In this document: positions 1 through 8,304 of the stretch, in pieces
Layout of the letters: every line of letters begins with the position of its first letter
How positions within the stretch are numbered: position 1 is the stretch's first letter
Assembly: GCA_945883625.1 (NCBI GenBank)
Contig: CAMCXW010000026.1
Coordinates: 1-32,418, forward strand
Direction of reading: 5' to 3'
Length of the DNA: 32,418 bases
DNA from: Spirosoma fluviale
GTDB lineage: Bacteria > Bacteroidota > Bacteroidia > Cytophagales > Spirosomataceae
Position numbers and translations under genes: made by a program
Notes under the pieces: model-generated
The model's input: only the letters and a program-made list of their open reading frames with translations
What the model was told of the DNA's origin: nothing
Database searches by the model: none

Positions 1-167
1 TATTTAGAAATCTCAAAACGGTACGGATGTCCACTTTCTATAGGTTGGAAAGCGATGGGAGGTAAAATGATTCGGTTAAAACCTTTAGGCCTCGGAAGGT
101 AGTTGGCCTCCTCCGTAGCAGAACTACAGGACCAAACAATAGCCACTAAAAGCAGGTATCGAATCAT
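1..167 (-). CDS. gldD: Gliding motility lipoprotein GldD (N-terminal part, cut by window edge)
   Basis: The reading frame starts at an ATG whose complement is 165-167 and stays open to the window edge, giving about 55 residues. It begins with a short hydrophobic signal segment (MIRYLLLVAIVWSC) that ends in a cysteine suited to lipid attachment, followed by YLPRPKGFNRI and, near residue 48, HPYRFEISKY. This 'LP+PKG+.RI...P..FE.SK' layout is typical of GldD, a lipoprotein needed for gliding and type IX secretion in Bacteroidota. The start codon directly abuts the stop codon of the acyltransferase gene, so it is probably co-transcribed with pyk and plsC. The rest of the gene lies outside the window. 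Identification rests on a short stretch, so another lipoprotein of the same family remains possible. Confidence 0.72.
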   Translation of the reverse strand, partial: MIRYLLLVAIVWSCSSATEEANYLPRPKGFNRIILPPIAFQPIESGHPYRFEISK

Positions 168-938
168 TTACTGGGGCATATCTACACCGTGATAATCCAA
201 AATCGGTTTTTGAATCGTTTCAAATACTTTTTCTCGTAGCATGGGCATATCTTCCTGTGTCATCCCCTTGGTCTCAATAGGCGCGTGAATAATCACTTTC
301 AACTTACCTGGTCGGAGGGCAAAAAAATCATCGTCCAACATTTGAAAATTATTCAGGAACGATACTGGCAAAACGGGTACCTGTTGCTGAATGGCCATCG
401 CAAAAGCTCCATCTTTAAATGGGCTCGACATAAATGGAAAATTTTTTGATGTGATGCCACCTTCAGGAAAAATAATAATACTACGATTGGACTGCAGCGC
501 CCGGATGGATTTAGACAAGGTAGCAGTTCGAGAGCCGCGGTCGTTACGGTCAACTAATATATTTAAGCCGCTGTAGAGGTAGCCAAAAAGCGGGACTTTT
601 TTGATGGAAGATTTACCAACAAATGAGAAATAATTGGGCAAGATCTTCACAAAGGCTGGAATATCTAAATAGGAGAAGTGATTCGAGCAGAATACATATG
701 CTTGCTTAGAATCTAATTTTTTGTCTGTTTGAATTTCGAAACGAACGAATCCAAAAGCAAAAAATAAACTGGACCAAAGCCGGACTAATTTATGTGCGTA
801 GCGTTTGGTATCCTTACGCTGTAGTAAAATAACCATGAAGGGGTACAGCGCTAGAAACCACCCAATAAACCAAAAACCGGTCCACACAGAGTATAGACCG
901 ATCAAAGGATTTGAAATATATGGATTCTTTTTCTTCAT
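168..938 (-). CDS. 1-acyl-sn-glycerol-3-phosphate acyltransferase (PlsC-like)
   Basis: The 256-residue protein has an N-terminal membrane segment (about residues 12-40) and then the acyltransferase core. The catalytic motif H(X)4D is present as NHFSYLD at residues 86-92 (H87, D92), and the substrate-binding motif FPEG is at 157-160. The family transfers an acyl chain to lysophosphatidic acid at the inner face of the cytoplasmic membrane to make phosphatidic acid. Some family members instead acylate ornithine lipids or other lysolipids, so the exact acceptor is inferred. It lies 7 bases downstream of pyk and directly abuts gldD, which suggests a pyk-plsC-gldD transcript. The length is normal for the family. 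Confidence 0.88.
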   Translation of the reverse strand: MKKKNPYISNPLIGLYSVWTGFWFIGWFLALYPFMVILLQRKDTKRYAHKLVRLWSSLFFAFGFVRFEIQTDKKLDSKQAYVFCSNHFSYLDIPAFVKILPNYFSFVGKSSIKKVPLFGYLYSGLNILVDRNDRGSRTATLSKSIRALQSNRSIIIFPEGGITSKNFPFMSSPFKDGAFAMAIQQQVPVLPVSFLNNFQMLDDDFFALRPGKLKVIIHAPIETKGMTQEDMPMLREKVFETIQKPILDYHGVDMPQ

Positions 939-945
939 GAAAGAA

Positions 946-2415
946 TTACTCGACAGTTCCCAATTGAACCGTATTCGTTTTTTTCGTCGTATGCGCAGGG
1001 ATAGATAAAGTAGTTACAAAAACATCGCCTACCTGAAGTAATCCCTCGTTCTTTAATCGATCAACCATACCTTGCACTGTTTTCTCAACACTTTCAACGG
1101 CAGCATCATAATAAAATACTTTAACGCCCCATAAAAGACCCATGGTAGTCATCACCTGTTTGTCATTGGTGAAAATATATAAGTCGGCTTTTGGCCGGTG
1201 CGCCGACAGCTTAAATGCTGTTTGGCCTGAATTGGTAATACAAAGAATCGCTTTTGCTTTGGAGTCACGCGCTAAACGGCATGCTCCAGAAATTAGGCGG
1301 TCAGTTAAGGTAACATTAGGTGTATTGGCTAATGCATGGTTTTTAAAATAGATCGCAGCTTCATCTCCTTTTATAATTTCAATCGCATTTTGTTGTTGCT
1401 CTACGACCTCATGAATATGCGCCATCGTTTCAACGGCTTTAATTGGGTAAGCACCAGATGCAGATTCACCGGAAAGCATGGTGGCAGAAGCCCCTTGCAA
1501 GACCGCATTTGCCACGTCGGATGTTTCCGCACGCGTAGGTACTGGATTGGTAATCATAGATTCCAACATTTGGGTAGCTACAATTACTGGTTTCCCGGCG
1601 GCTGTACACTTCTCTACCATAACTTTTTGTAAGTAGGGAACAACGGCACCGTCCATTTCGACCCCTAGATCGCCACGCGCCACCATGATGGCATCCGTCG
1701 CTTCAATGATCTCATCCAAATTATCAATTGCTTCAGGCTTTTCGATTTTGGCAATAACTTTAGCCGTTTTGCCGTAAGCCTTGATTTTATCTTTAATATC
1801 CCAGATATCTGAAGCTTTACGTACAAAAGATAAAGCAATCCAATCCACACCATGGTCTAAGCCAAAATATAAATCTGCTGTATCTTTTTCAGTTAAACAA
1901 GGTAAAGACACCTTGGTTCCGGGAAGATTAATTCCTTTTTTAGATTTCAAAATACCTCCGTAAATCACTTCCGTAAGTACTTCTTTTTTTACCTTATCAA
2001 TAGCAAGTACCTTTACCTCTAGGTTACCATCATCCATCAAAATACGCTCGCCAACATTCACATCTAAGTACATCGACGTATATGTGGTACCTACTTTCTC
2101 AGAGGTTCCCAAAAGGTTTTCGTCCATCGCAAAAATCAACTGCTTGCCTGCTTCTAGTGGAACACCATTATTTTCAACAAGTTGGGTACGAATTTTAGGA
2201 CCCTGCAAATCTTGAAGAATAGTTAAATTCAAACCCATTTCATCACTGATGGAACGAATCATCTTCAAACGGGCCAAATGATCCTCATGCGTACCATGTG
2301 AAAAATTTAAACGGAAAATATTTACACCTGCCTTGGCTAATTGGATTAATGATTCTCTAGATTCAGAGGCTGGGCCTACTGTGGCAACAATTTTTGTTTT
2401 GCGTTGATACGACAT
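946..2415 (-). CDS. pyk: Pyruvate kinase
   Basis: The 489-residue protein converts phosphoenolpyruvate and ADP to pyruvate and ATP, the last step of glycolysis, in the cytoplasm. Visible signatures are the N-terminal KTKIVATVGPAS, the substrate residues in NIFRLNFSHG (R35, N37, H40), the active-site lysine in IAKIEKPEA (K223), and the metal-binding MVARGDLGVE (244-253), followed by PTRAETSDVANAV. The C-terminal allosteric-type domain (about 360-489) is complete. The 207-base region upstream holds the gldN terminator, so pyk probably starts its own transcript there, although I could not pick a convincing TAnnTTTG box. The acyltransferase follows 7 bases downstream. Confidence 0.97.
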   Translation of the reverse strand: MSYQRKTKIVATVGPASESRESLIQLAKAGVNIFRLNFSHGTHEDHLARLKMIRSISDEMGLNLTILQDLQGPKIRTQLVENNGVPLEAGKQLIFAMDENLLGTSEKVGTTYTSMYLDVNVGERILMDDGNLEVKVLAIDKVKKEVLTEVIYGGILKSKKGINLPGTKVSLPCLTEKDTADLYFGLDHGVDWIALSFVRKASDIWDIKDKIKAYGKTAKVIAKIEKPEAIDNLDEIIEATDAIMVARGDLGVEMDGAVVPYLQKVMVEKCTAAGKPVIVATQMLESMITNPVPTRAETSDVANAVLQGASATMLSGESASGAYPIKAVETMAHIHEVVEQQQNAIEIIKGDEAAIYFKNHALANTPNVTLTDRLISGACRLARDSKAKAILCITNSGQTAFKLSAHRPKADLYIFTNDKQVMTTMGLLWGVKVFYYDAAVESVEKTVQGMVDRLKNEGLLQVGDVFVTTLSIPAHTTKKTNTVQLGTVE

Positions 2416-2580
2416 AGATTAATTAAGTCAATTTAATTTGCAATTTACATTTTACTCTGCGAAAAATGGAATTAAATCTTGATAATACATATCACCACCC
2501 GGAAAAATTTAGGATTTGATAGAGGCTACAAACCTAACGTATTATTTTTTACTCGATTAATCCAAAAATGAGACAGGCAT

Positions 2581-2611
2581 AAAAAAAGGGAACTAATTAC
2601 AGCTCCCCAAT
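2581..2611 (-). terminator. Rho-independent terminator after gldN
   Basis: On the minus strand, GGGAGCT (complement of 2601-2607) can pair with AGTTCCC (complement of 2588-2594) in a 7-bp stem with one G-U pair and a 6-base loop. A run of seven T follows (complement of 2581-2587). It starts about 12 bases after the gldN stop and closes the gldKLMN unit before pyk. Confidence 0.85.
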
Positions 2612-2622
2612 TAAATTACATT

Positions 2623-3528
2623 TTAGTTTTCCCAGAGGTCATGCTCCATTTCAAGTAATTTATACTCCAAGAGCTGGGACATCATTAGACCTTCCTTCTC
2701 TCCCCCATATAAATCGGTAAGAAACTTATTCTCCACATTACCTTTCTTAATAATTCGCGCTTGGAACATTCGCAAATCAAAAGCATCAGCCATGTTTTTG
2801 TGCTGAGTCTCATTTTCTGAATTATACCAAATACAATTAGGATTACTTCGGAACAACTTATACAAATCCTTGTAGCGGAAAGATGCAACTGATTTATCAA
2901 ATCCGGCCTTCGTTTTAGATGCTGGGATGATTAGCGTAATAGATTGAATATCAAAGTACAAACGAGATCTTCTACGGTCAATAACCGCATCTTCGCGTAT
3001 TTCTAAAATAGACAATTCTTTGGGGAAGTAATAAGAAACGGCAGCACTTGCTGGCTTCGCTTCAAAGGCATCTTTTACTGGAGCTCCTGCAGGCTTAGCG
3101 CCTCCACCCCAGCCGTCGTCTGTTCCACTAGCAGCAGTGGGCGTAGCACCCTCAGCGCCAAAACCGGCTGCTTTTTCAGCATCCGATAGAGCTGACTCCT
3201 CTGACTGCTCCTCCATTTTCAAATTTTCTTGAAATTGGTCTGTGGTCAACTTAGTCACTAATGAATCATTGGAGTAAGGAGTTAAAACTCCCGCTTTTAC
3301 CCATTCCAAAATAAATTTAGAGATTTCATTATTGACCGAAAAGAAAGGCTGGTTAATTTTTTCATTCAAGTCCATTCGGCGCCACAAACGCGCTTTATAA
3401 TGAATACTAGATTCATCAATGGGACGAACTGAGTTTGGATTAACTGGAACTGGCTTTTCTTGTGCAAGGGACTGAAATGAAAGGCCCACAATTGCACTAA
3501 ACAATAAAAATTTAGATACTAATTTCAT
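2623..3528 (-). CDS. gldN: Type IX secretion / gliding protein GldN (PorN)
   Basis: The 301-residue protein has a cleavable signal peptide (residues 1-22, ending SLAQ) and the GldN/PorN region RPIDESSIHYKARLWRRMDL near residue 35. In the family the protein is periplasmic and pairs with the lipoprotein GldK in a large ring beneath the outer membrane, which is part of the type IX secretion machine. Residues 110-155 form a low-complexity linker rich in Ala, Gly and Glu, which is unusual in composition compared with the flanking domains. It is the last gene of the gldK-gldL-gldM-gldN set, starts 10 bases after gldM, and is followed by a clear terminator. Confidence 0.94.
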   Translation of the reverse strand: MKLVSKFLLFSAIVGLSFQSLAQEKPVPVNPNSVRPIDESSIHYKARLWRRMDLNEKINQPFFSVNNEISKFILEWVKAGVLTPYSNDSLVTKLTTDQFQENLKMEEQSEESALSDAEKAAGFGAEGATPTAASGTDDGWGGGAKPAGAPVKDAFEAKPASAAVSYYFPKELSILEIREDAVIDRRRSRLYFDIQSITLIIPASKTKAGFDKSVASFRYKDLYKLFRSNPNCIWYNSENETQHKNMADAFDLRMFQARIIKKGNVENKFLTDLYGGEKEGLMMSQLLEYKLLEMEHDLWEN

Positions 3529-3538
3529 GTATTTCGTA

Positions 3539-5128
3539 TTAATTCAACGGAATATTTTTCGCCATGGTAAATGGAATTGTTTCAACGGCACCCTTAAAGT
3601 TTTTACGTTGAACTCCTTTAATTTCAATGTAATAACGATCACCAGCTTGTGCTTGAGCTGCTAACTTAGCAATTGAGCCCGAGCCAGGCAAGGTTAAATC
3701 ATCGATTTTCCGTTGGCCGCGTGCCAAAGCAACGTAAAGCTCAGAAACACGGAAATTCGCATCTTCTGGGTTTGTTGATTTGAACGACTCATCAGCCAAG
3801 GCACGTGCATCGATACTACGTAAACCTGACGCACTTGCGCCACGCTTTTCATCTAGCTCTCCACCGTTACCAAAAACCTTCACATCCGGTCTTGGCACAC
3901 GACGTACTCGGAAAGTTTCTTTTCCTAATAAAGTCCCACTGTTAGCTACATTTAGCGTAATTGTAGCCGCGCTTGGCACTATAGTTACTTTTCCTCGCGT
4001 TTGACCAGCGATTGCCTCGCCACCATCAGCCGTAAAAGTTGGATTCCAAAGTGCCCCTAAACCAGCACTAGCAACACTTAGTCGGTTTGCACAGCCTAAA
4101 TAAAGTGCCGGCAAAGTCGCTGTCTCAATATTATAGGTAGGCTTTAATACAAAATATTCTTTTTGAATCGTTTCTGTTTTTGGACCTGCCGGACTCATGT
4201 AGGAAACAGAGGCTGTATATGTCTTTTTTGACATACCATTCGCATCATAGCCACCACCGGAAGTTTTAAATTTGATTTGACCACGTCCATCTGTAACAGG
4301 GATAGAAGCACCATTAAAACTCATGCGCGGGGTAAAGCCACTAGATGTGGCTGCGATAAATACCTCAGCTTGATAATCCATACCGGCTACAACCGTATTC
4401 GCATTGGCAGATACTTGTGCAAAAACCTTATCAAACTTAATTTCTTTCGCACCTACTTTGGCTGCTAGCTGCGCTAAAACATCACTTTCGTAGCGTCTTA
4501 CCTCAGCTTGCTTTTGACTGATTGTCGCCATAGCAGCAGGTACAGGAGTTTGTGCAAAATTTAATTCAGCAAAATCCTTGTTGGCTTGATTCGGATCCTT
4601 ACTCGCGATGGGATCAGTTTTTCCATCTGTAGCAAGGCTAGGGAATTTTGTTCCAGGATCGGCCAAGCCTTCTAATTTTTTGACGTAAGCATCGAAAAGC
4701 CCAACTAATTTATAGGCCTCTCCTGATTTATTGGAACCTACCATTAAGCTAAACACTTTTTCTTCTTCTTTTGGATTTTTGATATTACCAGTTTCGGGAT
4801 CAATACCACCACCAGTCTCTAAAACCTGTGACTTTAACGACTCCAAATGACCAACTAAAACATCTGCCTCTCTCTTTACTTCATTTGCCCGTTTCAATAC
4901 ATCGGCATAAGCGTCTGGATTGGGTAGATCTTTAATGCGCTCCTGTATCCCTTGCACCATTCCTTTATTCTTGGAGGCAGCTGAATTATTGGCAACTTCC
5001 AAACTTGAGTTAAGAAGCGTAAATTTTTGTAAAAGGGCATCACTAACTTGCAAGGCAAGAAGAGCGGTTAACACTAAATACATCATCCCGATCATTTTCT
5101 GCCGGGGTGTTTCTTTTAAACTAGCCAT
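3539..5128 (-). CDS. gldM: Type IX secretion / gliding motor protein GldM (PorM)
   Basis: The 529-residue protein has one N-terminal membrane helix (about residues 11-32, KMIGMMYLVLTALLALQVSD) and a long periplasmic part. The helical first periplasmic domain is followed by beta-rich domains. GldM spans the periplasm and, with GldL, forms the proton-driven rotary motor of the type IX secretion and gliding system, contacting the GldK/GldN ring at its far end. Length and the N-terminal helix sequence fit the family. It sits between gldL (27 bases upstream) and gldN (10 bases downstream) and is evidently translated from the same transcript. Confidence 0.95.
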   Translation of the reverse strand: MASLKETPRQKMIGMMYLVLTALLALQVSDALLQKFTLLNSSLEVANNSAASKNKGMVQGIQERIKDLPNPDAYADVLKRANEVKREADVLVGHLESLKSQVLETGGGIDPETGNIKNPKEEEKVFSLMVGSNKSGEAYKLVGLFDAYVKKLEGLADPGTKFPSLATDGKTDPIASKDPNQANKDFAELNFAQTPVPAAMATISQKQAEVRRYESDVLAQLAAKVGAKEIKFDKVFAQVSANANTVVAGMDYQAEVFIAATSSGFTPRMSFNGASIPVTDGRGQIKFKTSGGGYDANGMSKKTYTASVSYMSPAGPKTETIQKEYFVLKPTYNIETATLPALYLGCANRLSVASAGLGALWNPTFTADGGEAIAGQTRGKVTIVPSAATITLNVANSGTLLGKETFRVRRVPRPDVKVFGNGGELDEKRGASASGLRSIDARALADESFKSTNPEDANFRVSELYVALARGQRKIDDLTLPGSGSIAKLAAQAQAGDRYYIEIKGVQRKNFKGAVETIPFTMAKNIPLN

Positions 5129-5155
5129 AGTATTTTATACGTGACAAAAACGTGA

Positions 5156-5911
5156 TTACCCTTTCATTGCAGTTAACATACTTCCGTATACTTGATTCAG
5201 AGACTGAATATTAGCATTTAATTTTGCTAACTCAGCTTGAAACAAAGCAGCGTCTTTCGAAGAAGCTGCAAGCTGCTCCGTTGTCGCCGTAACATTAGAA
5301 TAATACCCGTTGATTGCTTTTAAATGCTTGGAGGATTCCTGAATTTCAGTTTCATAAACAGCATTCAATGCGGCCAATTGATCCCCGGCTTTCGCATATT
5401 GCTGCGCATATTTTGCAGCCTCAGTAGATGAAATTGAAATAGACCCTAATGAAGTTGTTGCATCAGCAACTGTTTTATTAAGGGCTCCTAATGATTGCGA
5501 AGAAGTAGTCAACGATTGCACAAATTCTTGTGTCGCTCCAGTCGCCTTTGAAATTTCTTGTAGACTATTTGCCGTTGCAGTCAAACCTTGTAAGCTTTTA
5601 GTTAAGTTAGCTACGACATCAGCTCCTAAACCTGGCTGGTTAGCTAGATCAGCTAATCCAGTAGATGCACGTGGCGCTGCAGGCTTATCTCCCATTAATT
5701 CTGGATACACATTTTCCCAATTATATTCCTTCTCGGGTTTTGCTTTCAAGTACAAAACACCAAACAAAATAAAAATGGCTGCTTCGGTAAACATGCCGAC
5801 CATTAACATTTCGTTAGCACCTGTCCAGTGTACGATTTTAAATAATGCGCCAACAATAACTACAGCAGCACCAAAACTAGCTACGACGTTGATTGATTTT
5901 TCTAATCCCAT
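5156..5911 (-). CDS. gldL: Type IX secretion / gliding motor protein GldL (PorL)
   Basis: The 251-residue protein has two close membrane helices at about residues 7-30 and 35-55 and a long cytoplasmic tail of coiled-coil character (about 90-250, rich in Ala, Gln, Ser and Thr). Charged residues inside or near the helices (K25, H28, E43) are what a proton-conducting stator would need. In the family, conserved charged residues in these helices couple the proton gradient to rotation of GldM. Which residue matters here is an inference. The gene lies 35 bases after gldK and 27 before gldM. Confidence 0.94.
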   Translation of the reverse strand: MGLEKSINVVASFGAAVVIVGALFKIVHWTGANEMLMVGMFTEAAIFILFGVLYLKAKPEKEYNWENVYPELMGDKPAAPRASTGLADLANQPGLGADVVANLTKSLQGLTATANSLQEISKATGATQEFVQSLTTSSQSLGALNKTVADATTSLGSISISSTEAAKYAQQYAKAGDQLAALNAVYETEIQESSKHLKAINGYYSNVTATTEQLAASSKDAALFQAELAKLNANIQSLNQVYGSMLTAMKG

Positions 5912-5946
5912 TTGACTTATTCGATTAATATGTTGTAAAATGAATG

Positions 5947-7080
5947 TTATTTAACTGCTGGACGTCCTAGGTACCGCATCATAGATCGGAAACCAATATA
6001 GGAACGTTTTTTATTTTGTAACTCGTAGGCACGTGTACCTGTTTCCAAATAATAAGCAATATCTTTCCAAGATCCCCCACGCGTAACTTTTCGTGGTTCA
6101 TCGGCATCTTTATTGACCGTATTCAAATCCCATGTTACCGCAGAGGCATTGTCGGCATACGCATCTTCACACCACTCAGCCACATTTCCAGCCATATTGT
6201 ATAAGCCAAAATCATTCGGCTCAAATGCATTCGCAGGTGACGTATACGAATATCCGTCCGCATCATAATTACCACGATGTGGCTTGAAATTAGCTTGTAA
6301 ACAGCCAACTGAATTCGCTACATACGGATTACCCCACGGATATTTGGAAGCAGCACGACCTCCTCGAGCCGCCCATTCCCACTCAGATTCAGAAGGTAAT
6401 TCAAAACGGGGTAAAATATATAAGCCTTGCTTTTTCCTAAAATCATTCATCATTTTAGAACGCCACAAACAAAAATATTTAGCGGCATCCCAGCTCACCC
6501 CTACGACAGGATATAAATCGAAAGCAGGACTCGAAAAGTAGTATTCCGTCATCGGATCCCCATTGTGGTACGTAAAATCACTATTCCAAACCGTAGTATC
6601 GGGATAATATTCGGTAAATATCTTATCCTCACCTAGCACGGATACAGAATCCTTTAACAAAGCACCTGTAAACTGACGGTATTCATGATTGGTTATTTCA
6701 GTATCGTCCATGTAAAACGCTGCTACCGTCACACGCTTATTAAAGCTGATTCCTGAACGAGACGCGTCCTCATCTGCTTGACCCATCATAAAACTTCCCG
6801 ATGGCACCAAAACCATACCATAAGGAGTAGGTTGGCTCCATCCTTTACGGGAAGCGGCCACAATTTCCCCATTTTCAACACCAGGTGCCTCTTTGGATTG
6901 CTTACCAAAACTAAGTAAACCTTTCCCTTTTTTTGCACCTCCCTTGGAGCTACTTAACGTTTTACCACCCGAAGACTTGGAACTTTTGGGGCCGCCACAA
7001 CTATATACTGCCATGGCCAACACAATTACAGATAAACTTAAGGCGAGTTGCTTACCAACTAATTTAAAATTCATATACAC
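5947..7080 (-). CDS. gldK: Gliding / type IX secretion lipoprotein GldK (PorK)
   Basis: The 377-residue protein starts with a lipoprotein signal peptide; the lipid-bearing cysteine is C28 in AVYSCGG. After a Ser/Lys/Gly-rich linker comes a formylglycine-generating-enzyme (sulfatase-modifying-factor) fold from about residue 85, with the repeated WEWAARGG, GNVAEWCEDAY and VTRGGSWKD motifs. GldK uses this fold as structure, not as an enzyme, and forms the outer-membrane-anchored ring with GldN. ATG codons at residues 1 and 3 are both possible starts. A TAATTTTG promoter box lies about 90 bases upstream (7167-7174), so the unit may start here as well as at porP. Confidence 0.95.
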   Translation of the reverse strand: MYMNFKLVGKQLALSLSVIVLAMAVYSCGGPKSSKSSGGKTLSSSKGGAKKGKGLLSFGKQSKEAPGVENGEIVAASRKGWSQPTPYGMVLVPSGSFMMGQADEDASRSGISFNKRVTVAAFYMDDTEITNHEYRQFTGALLKDSVSVLGEDKIFTEYYPDTTVWNSDFTYHNGDPMTEYYFSSPAFDLYPVVGVSWDAAKYFCLWRSKMMNDFRKKQGLYILPRFELPSESEWEWAARGGRAASKYPWGNPYVANSVGCLQANFKPHRGNYDADGYSYTSPANAFEPNDFGLYNMAGNVAEWCEDAYADNASAVTWDLNTVNKDADEPRKVTRGGSWKDIAYYLETGTRAYELQNKKRSYIGFRSMMRYLGRPAVK

Positions 7081-7166
7081 GAATTAATAGATCTTTGTAC
7101 AAAACGATTTGAAGTAACAAATATTGTATGTGGCACTATAGCACTACATAATTAATTCAAATTCCT

Positions 7167-7195
7167 CAAAATTAAAGTATATTTCTGACAATCAA
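7167..7195 (-). promoter_or_regulatory. Bacteroidota-type promoter before gldK
   Basis: On the minus strand a TTG (complement of 7193-7195) is followed after 18 bases by TAATTTTG (complement of 7167-7174), a full match to TAnnTTTG. Transcription would start near 7160 and leave a leader of about 80 bases before gldK. Confidence 0.55.
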
Positions 7196-7220
7196 TACAC
7201 AAAAGCTATTTTTTTTAAGC

Positions 7221-7245
7221 AGACTAAAAGTGCCTAATTTAGTCT
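7221..7245 (-). other. Hairpin over the porP stop codon
   Basis: AGACTAAA (7221-7228) and TTTAGTCT (7238-7245) form a perfect 8-bp stem with a 9-base loop. The minus-strand hairpin contains the porP stop codon. It is not followed by a T run in the direction of porP transcription, so it is not a standard terminator. It may weaken or process the porP-gldK read-through transcript. Confidence 0.4.
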
Positions 7246-8172
7246 AAAACGTGGCGTTTTGACTGGGGCATTTACTGTTTTGAATGTAAAATTAGGCAAG
7301 TTGAACCGACAAAAAACTTCATGTGTCAAAAGCGATTTAACCGGTAAATTAATAGTCGTATAGTCGATTGAATATCCTGCTTCTAGTCTGTGCTTCCAGA
7401 TACTTGCGCCAATCATTCCCACGATGGCATCGTTCGATCTAAAACTACCACCTACCCAAATCGCATTTTGATACAAAATACGCACACCTGGCTCGATTAT
7501 TACGGCATCAGCTATTGAACGTGCCCGAAAAAATGGATTAAGTTCCAAACTCGATAAGACGGGTATTGTATGTTCCGCATGCAAGCTGAATTCCTGAGCT
7601 TGATGAAAAAATGAACTACTTAATCCGATGTGTAATTGTTTGCGTTTAAATAGAATCCCACCACGTGAGGTCGATTTCGCTTGACTAACTTGCTTCCCGG
7701 TAAACTCACCCACAAGTGGGTCACCTGAATCACGGACACGAAAAACAGTTCCATCTACTGATTGGGTTTGCAATCCAAAACCACCACCAAAAGAAATCTG
7801 AGACTCCCCGATAGCCAGTTGATAAGCTAACTGAAGATTAGCAATTTGTAATCCAACACCTGAAGGAGTCAAATCCGATAAGTAATTCAAGCCAAGCCCT
7901 AGTCCTGTTTCTCCCAGTGGTACAGATGCACTGAGTAGGCGCGTCCCTAAGCTCCCTGCTCCTTCTTGGGTTGCTTGATACCCAGTCCATTGATTTCGGA
8001 CATGCAATTGAACGTATGCACGATCGCCCTCACCCGAATAAGCCGGATTTAAATAGATGCGATTTTGCGTAAACATGCTTAACTGGGGGCCTAATTGGCT
8101 ATACAAACTAATTTGAGGTGCTAGGCACAAACACAAAATTATCCACAAGAAGAAACGTGAAAAATAGCCCAT
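7234..8172 (-). CDS. PorP/SprF family type IX secretion membrane protein
   Basis: The 312-residue protein has a signal peptide (about residues 1-26) followed by the family opening LGPQLSMFTQNRIYLNPAYSG and a beta-strand-rich barrel ending in a typical C-terminal strand. PorP/SprF proteins are outer-membrane proteins of about 300 residues. Some deliver or anchor cargo carrying type-B C-terminal signals, such as SprB-like adhesins, through the type IX system. Its position directly upstream of gldKLMN suggests that this is the core porP copy, not one of the extra copies usually linked to large adhesins. No adhesin gene is adjacent, so its partner is unknown. Confidence 0.9.
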   Translation of the reverse strand: MGYFSRFFLWIILCLCLAPQISLYSQLGPQLSMFTQNRIYLNPAYSGEGDRAYVQLHVRNQWTGYQATQEGAGSLGTRLLSASVPLGETGLGLGLNYLSDLTPSGVGLQIANLQLAYQLAIGESQISFGGGFGLQTQSVDGTVFRVRDSGDPLVGEFTGKQVSQAKSTSRGGILFKRKQLHIGLSSSFFHQAQEFSLHAEHTIPVLSSLELNPFFRARSIADAVIIEPGVRILYQNAIWVGGSFRSNDAIVGMIGASIWKHRLEAGYSIDYTTINLPVKSLLTHEVFCRFNLPNFTFKTVNAPVKTPRFRLN

Positions 8173-8188
8173 GAATGAATATCAACCC

Positions 8189-8221
8189 TTAAAATAACGA
8201 TTAATTGACCAAACCAGCAAA
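8189..8221 (-). promoter_or_regulatory. Possible promoter before porP
   Basis: On the minus strand TTTG (complement of 8218-8221) is followed after 21 bases by TATTTTAA (complement of 8189-8196). The first box and spacing fit, but the second departs from TAnnTTTG at the last positions. The hairpin element at 8234-8268 lies just upstream of it. Confidence 0.35.
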
Positions 8222-8233
8222 CTGATTTCCCCC

Positions 8234-8268
8234 AAGCTTTGTCAATCCTTTGAGGTTTGACAAAGCTA
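8234..8268 (-). repeat. Dispersed palindromic hairpin element, copy 1
   Basis: AGCTTTGTCAA (8235-8245) pairs with TTGACAAAGCT (8257-8267) in an 11-bp stem. The top carries a one-base mismatch, then CCT (8247-8249) paired with AGG (8253-8255) around a three-base loop. The same design, with the same apical segment, recurs at 28454-28488. Read on the minus strand, the element is preceded by a T/C-rich run and followed by GGGGGAAA, which can lengthen the stem. It lies between the hemD terminator and porP. Confidence 0.75.
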
Positions 8269-8271
8269 AGG

Positions 8272-8297
8272 AAAAAAAAAGCTCCCTGTGGGAGCTA
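8272..8297 (-). terminator. Rho-independent terminator after hemD
   Basis: AGCTCCC (8280-8286) and GGGAGCT (8290-8296) form a perfect 7-bp stem with a three-base loop. On the minus strand it is followed by nine T (complement of 8272-8280, partly in the stem). It lies within 30 bases of the hemD stop codon. Confidence 0.9.
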
Positions 8298-8304
8298 AAC
8301 TGAT

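Noticed and set aside
898-914. CAAAGGATTTGAAA similarity to the dispersed hairpin element
   Set aside because: Only the central bases match, there is no inverted arm, and it lies within acyltransferase codons.
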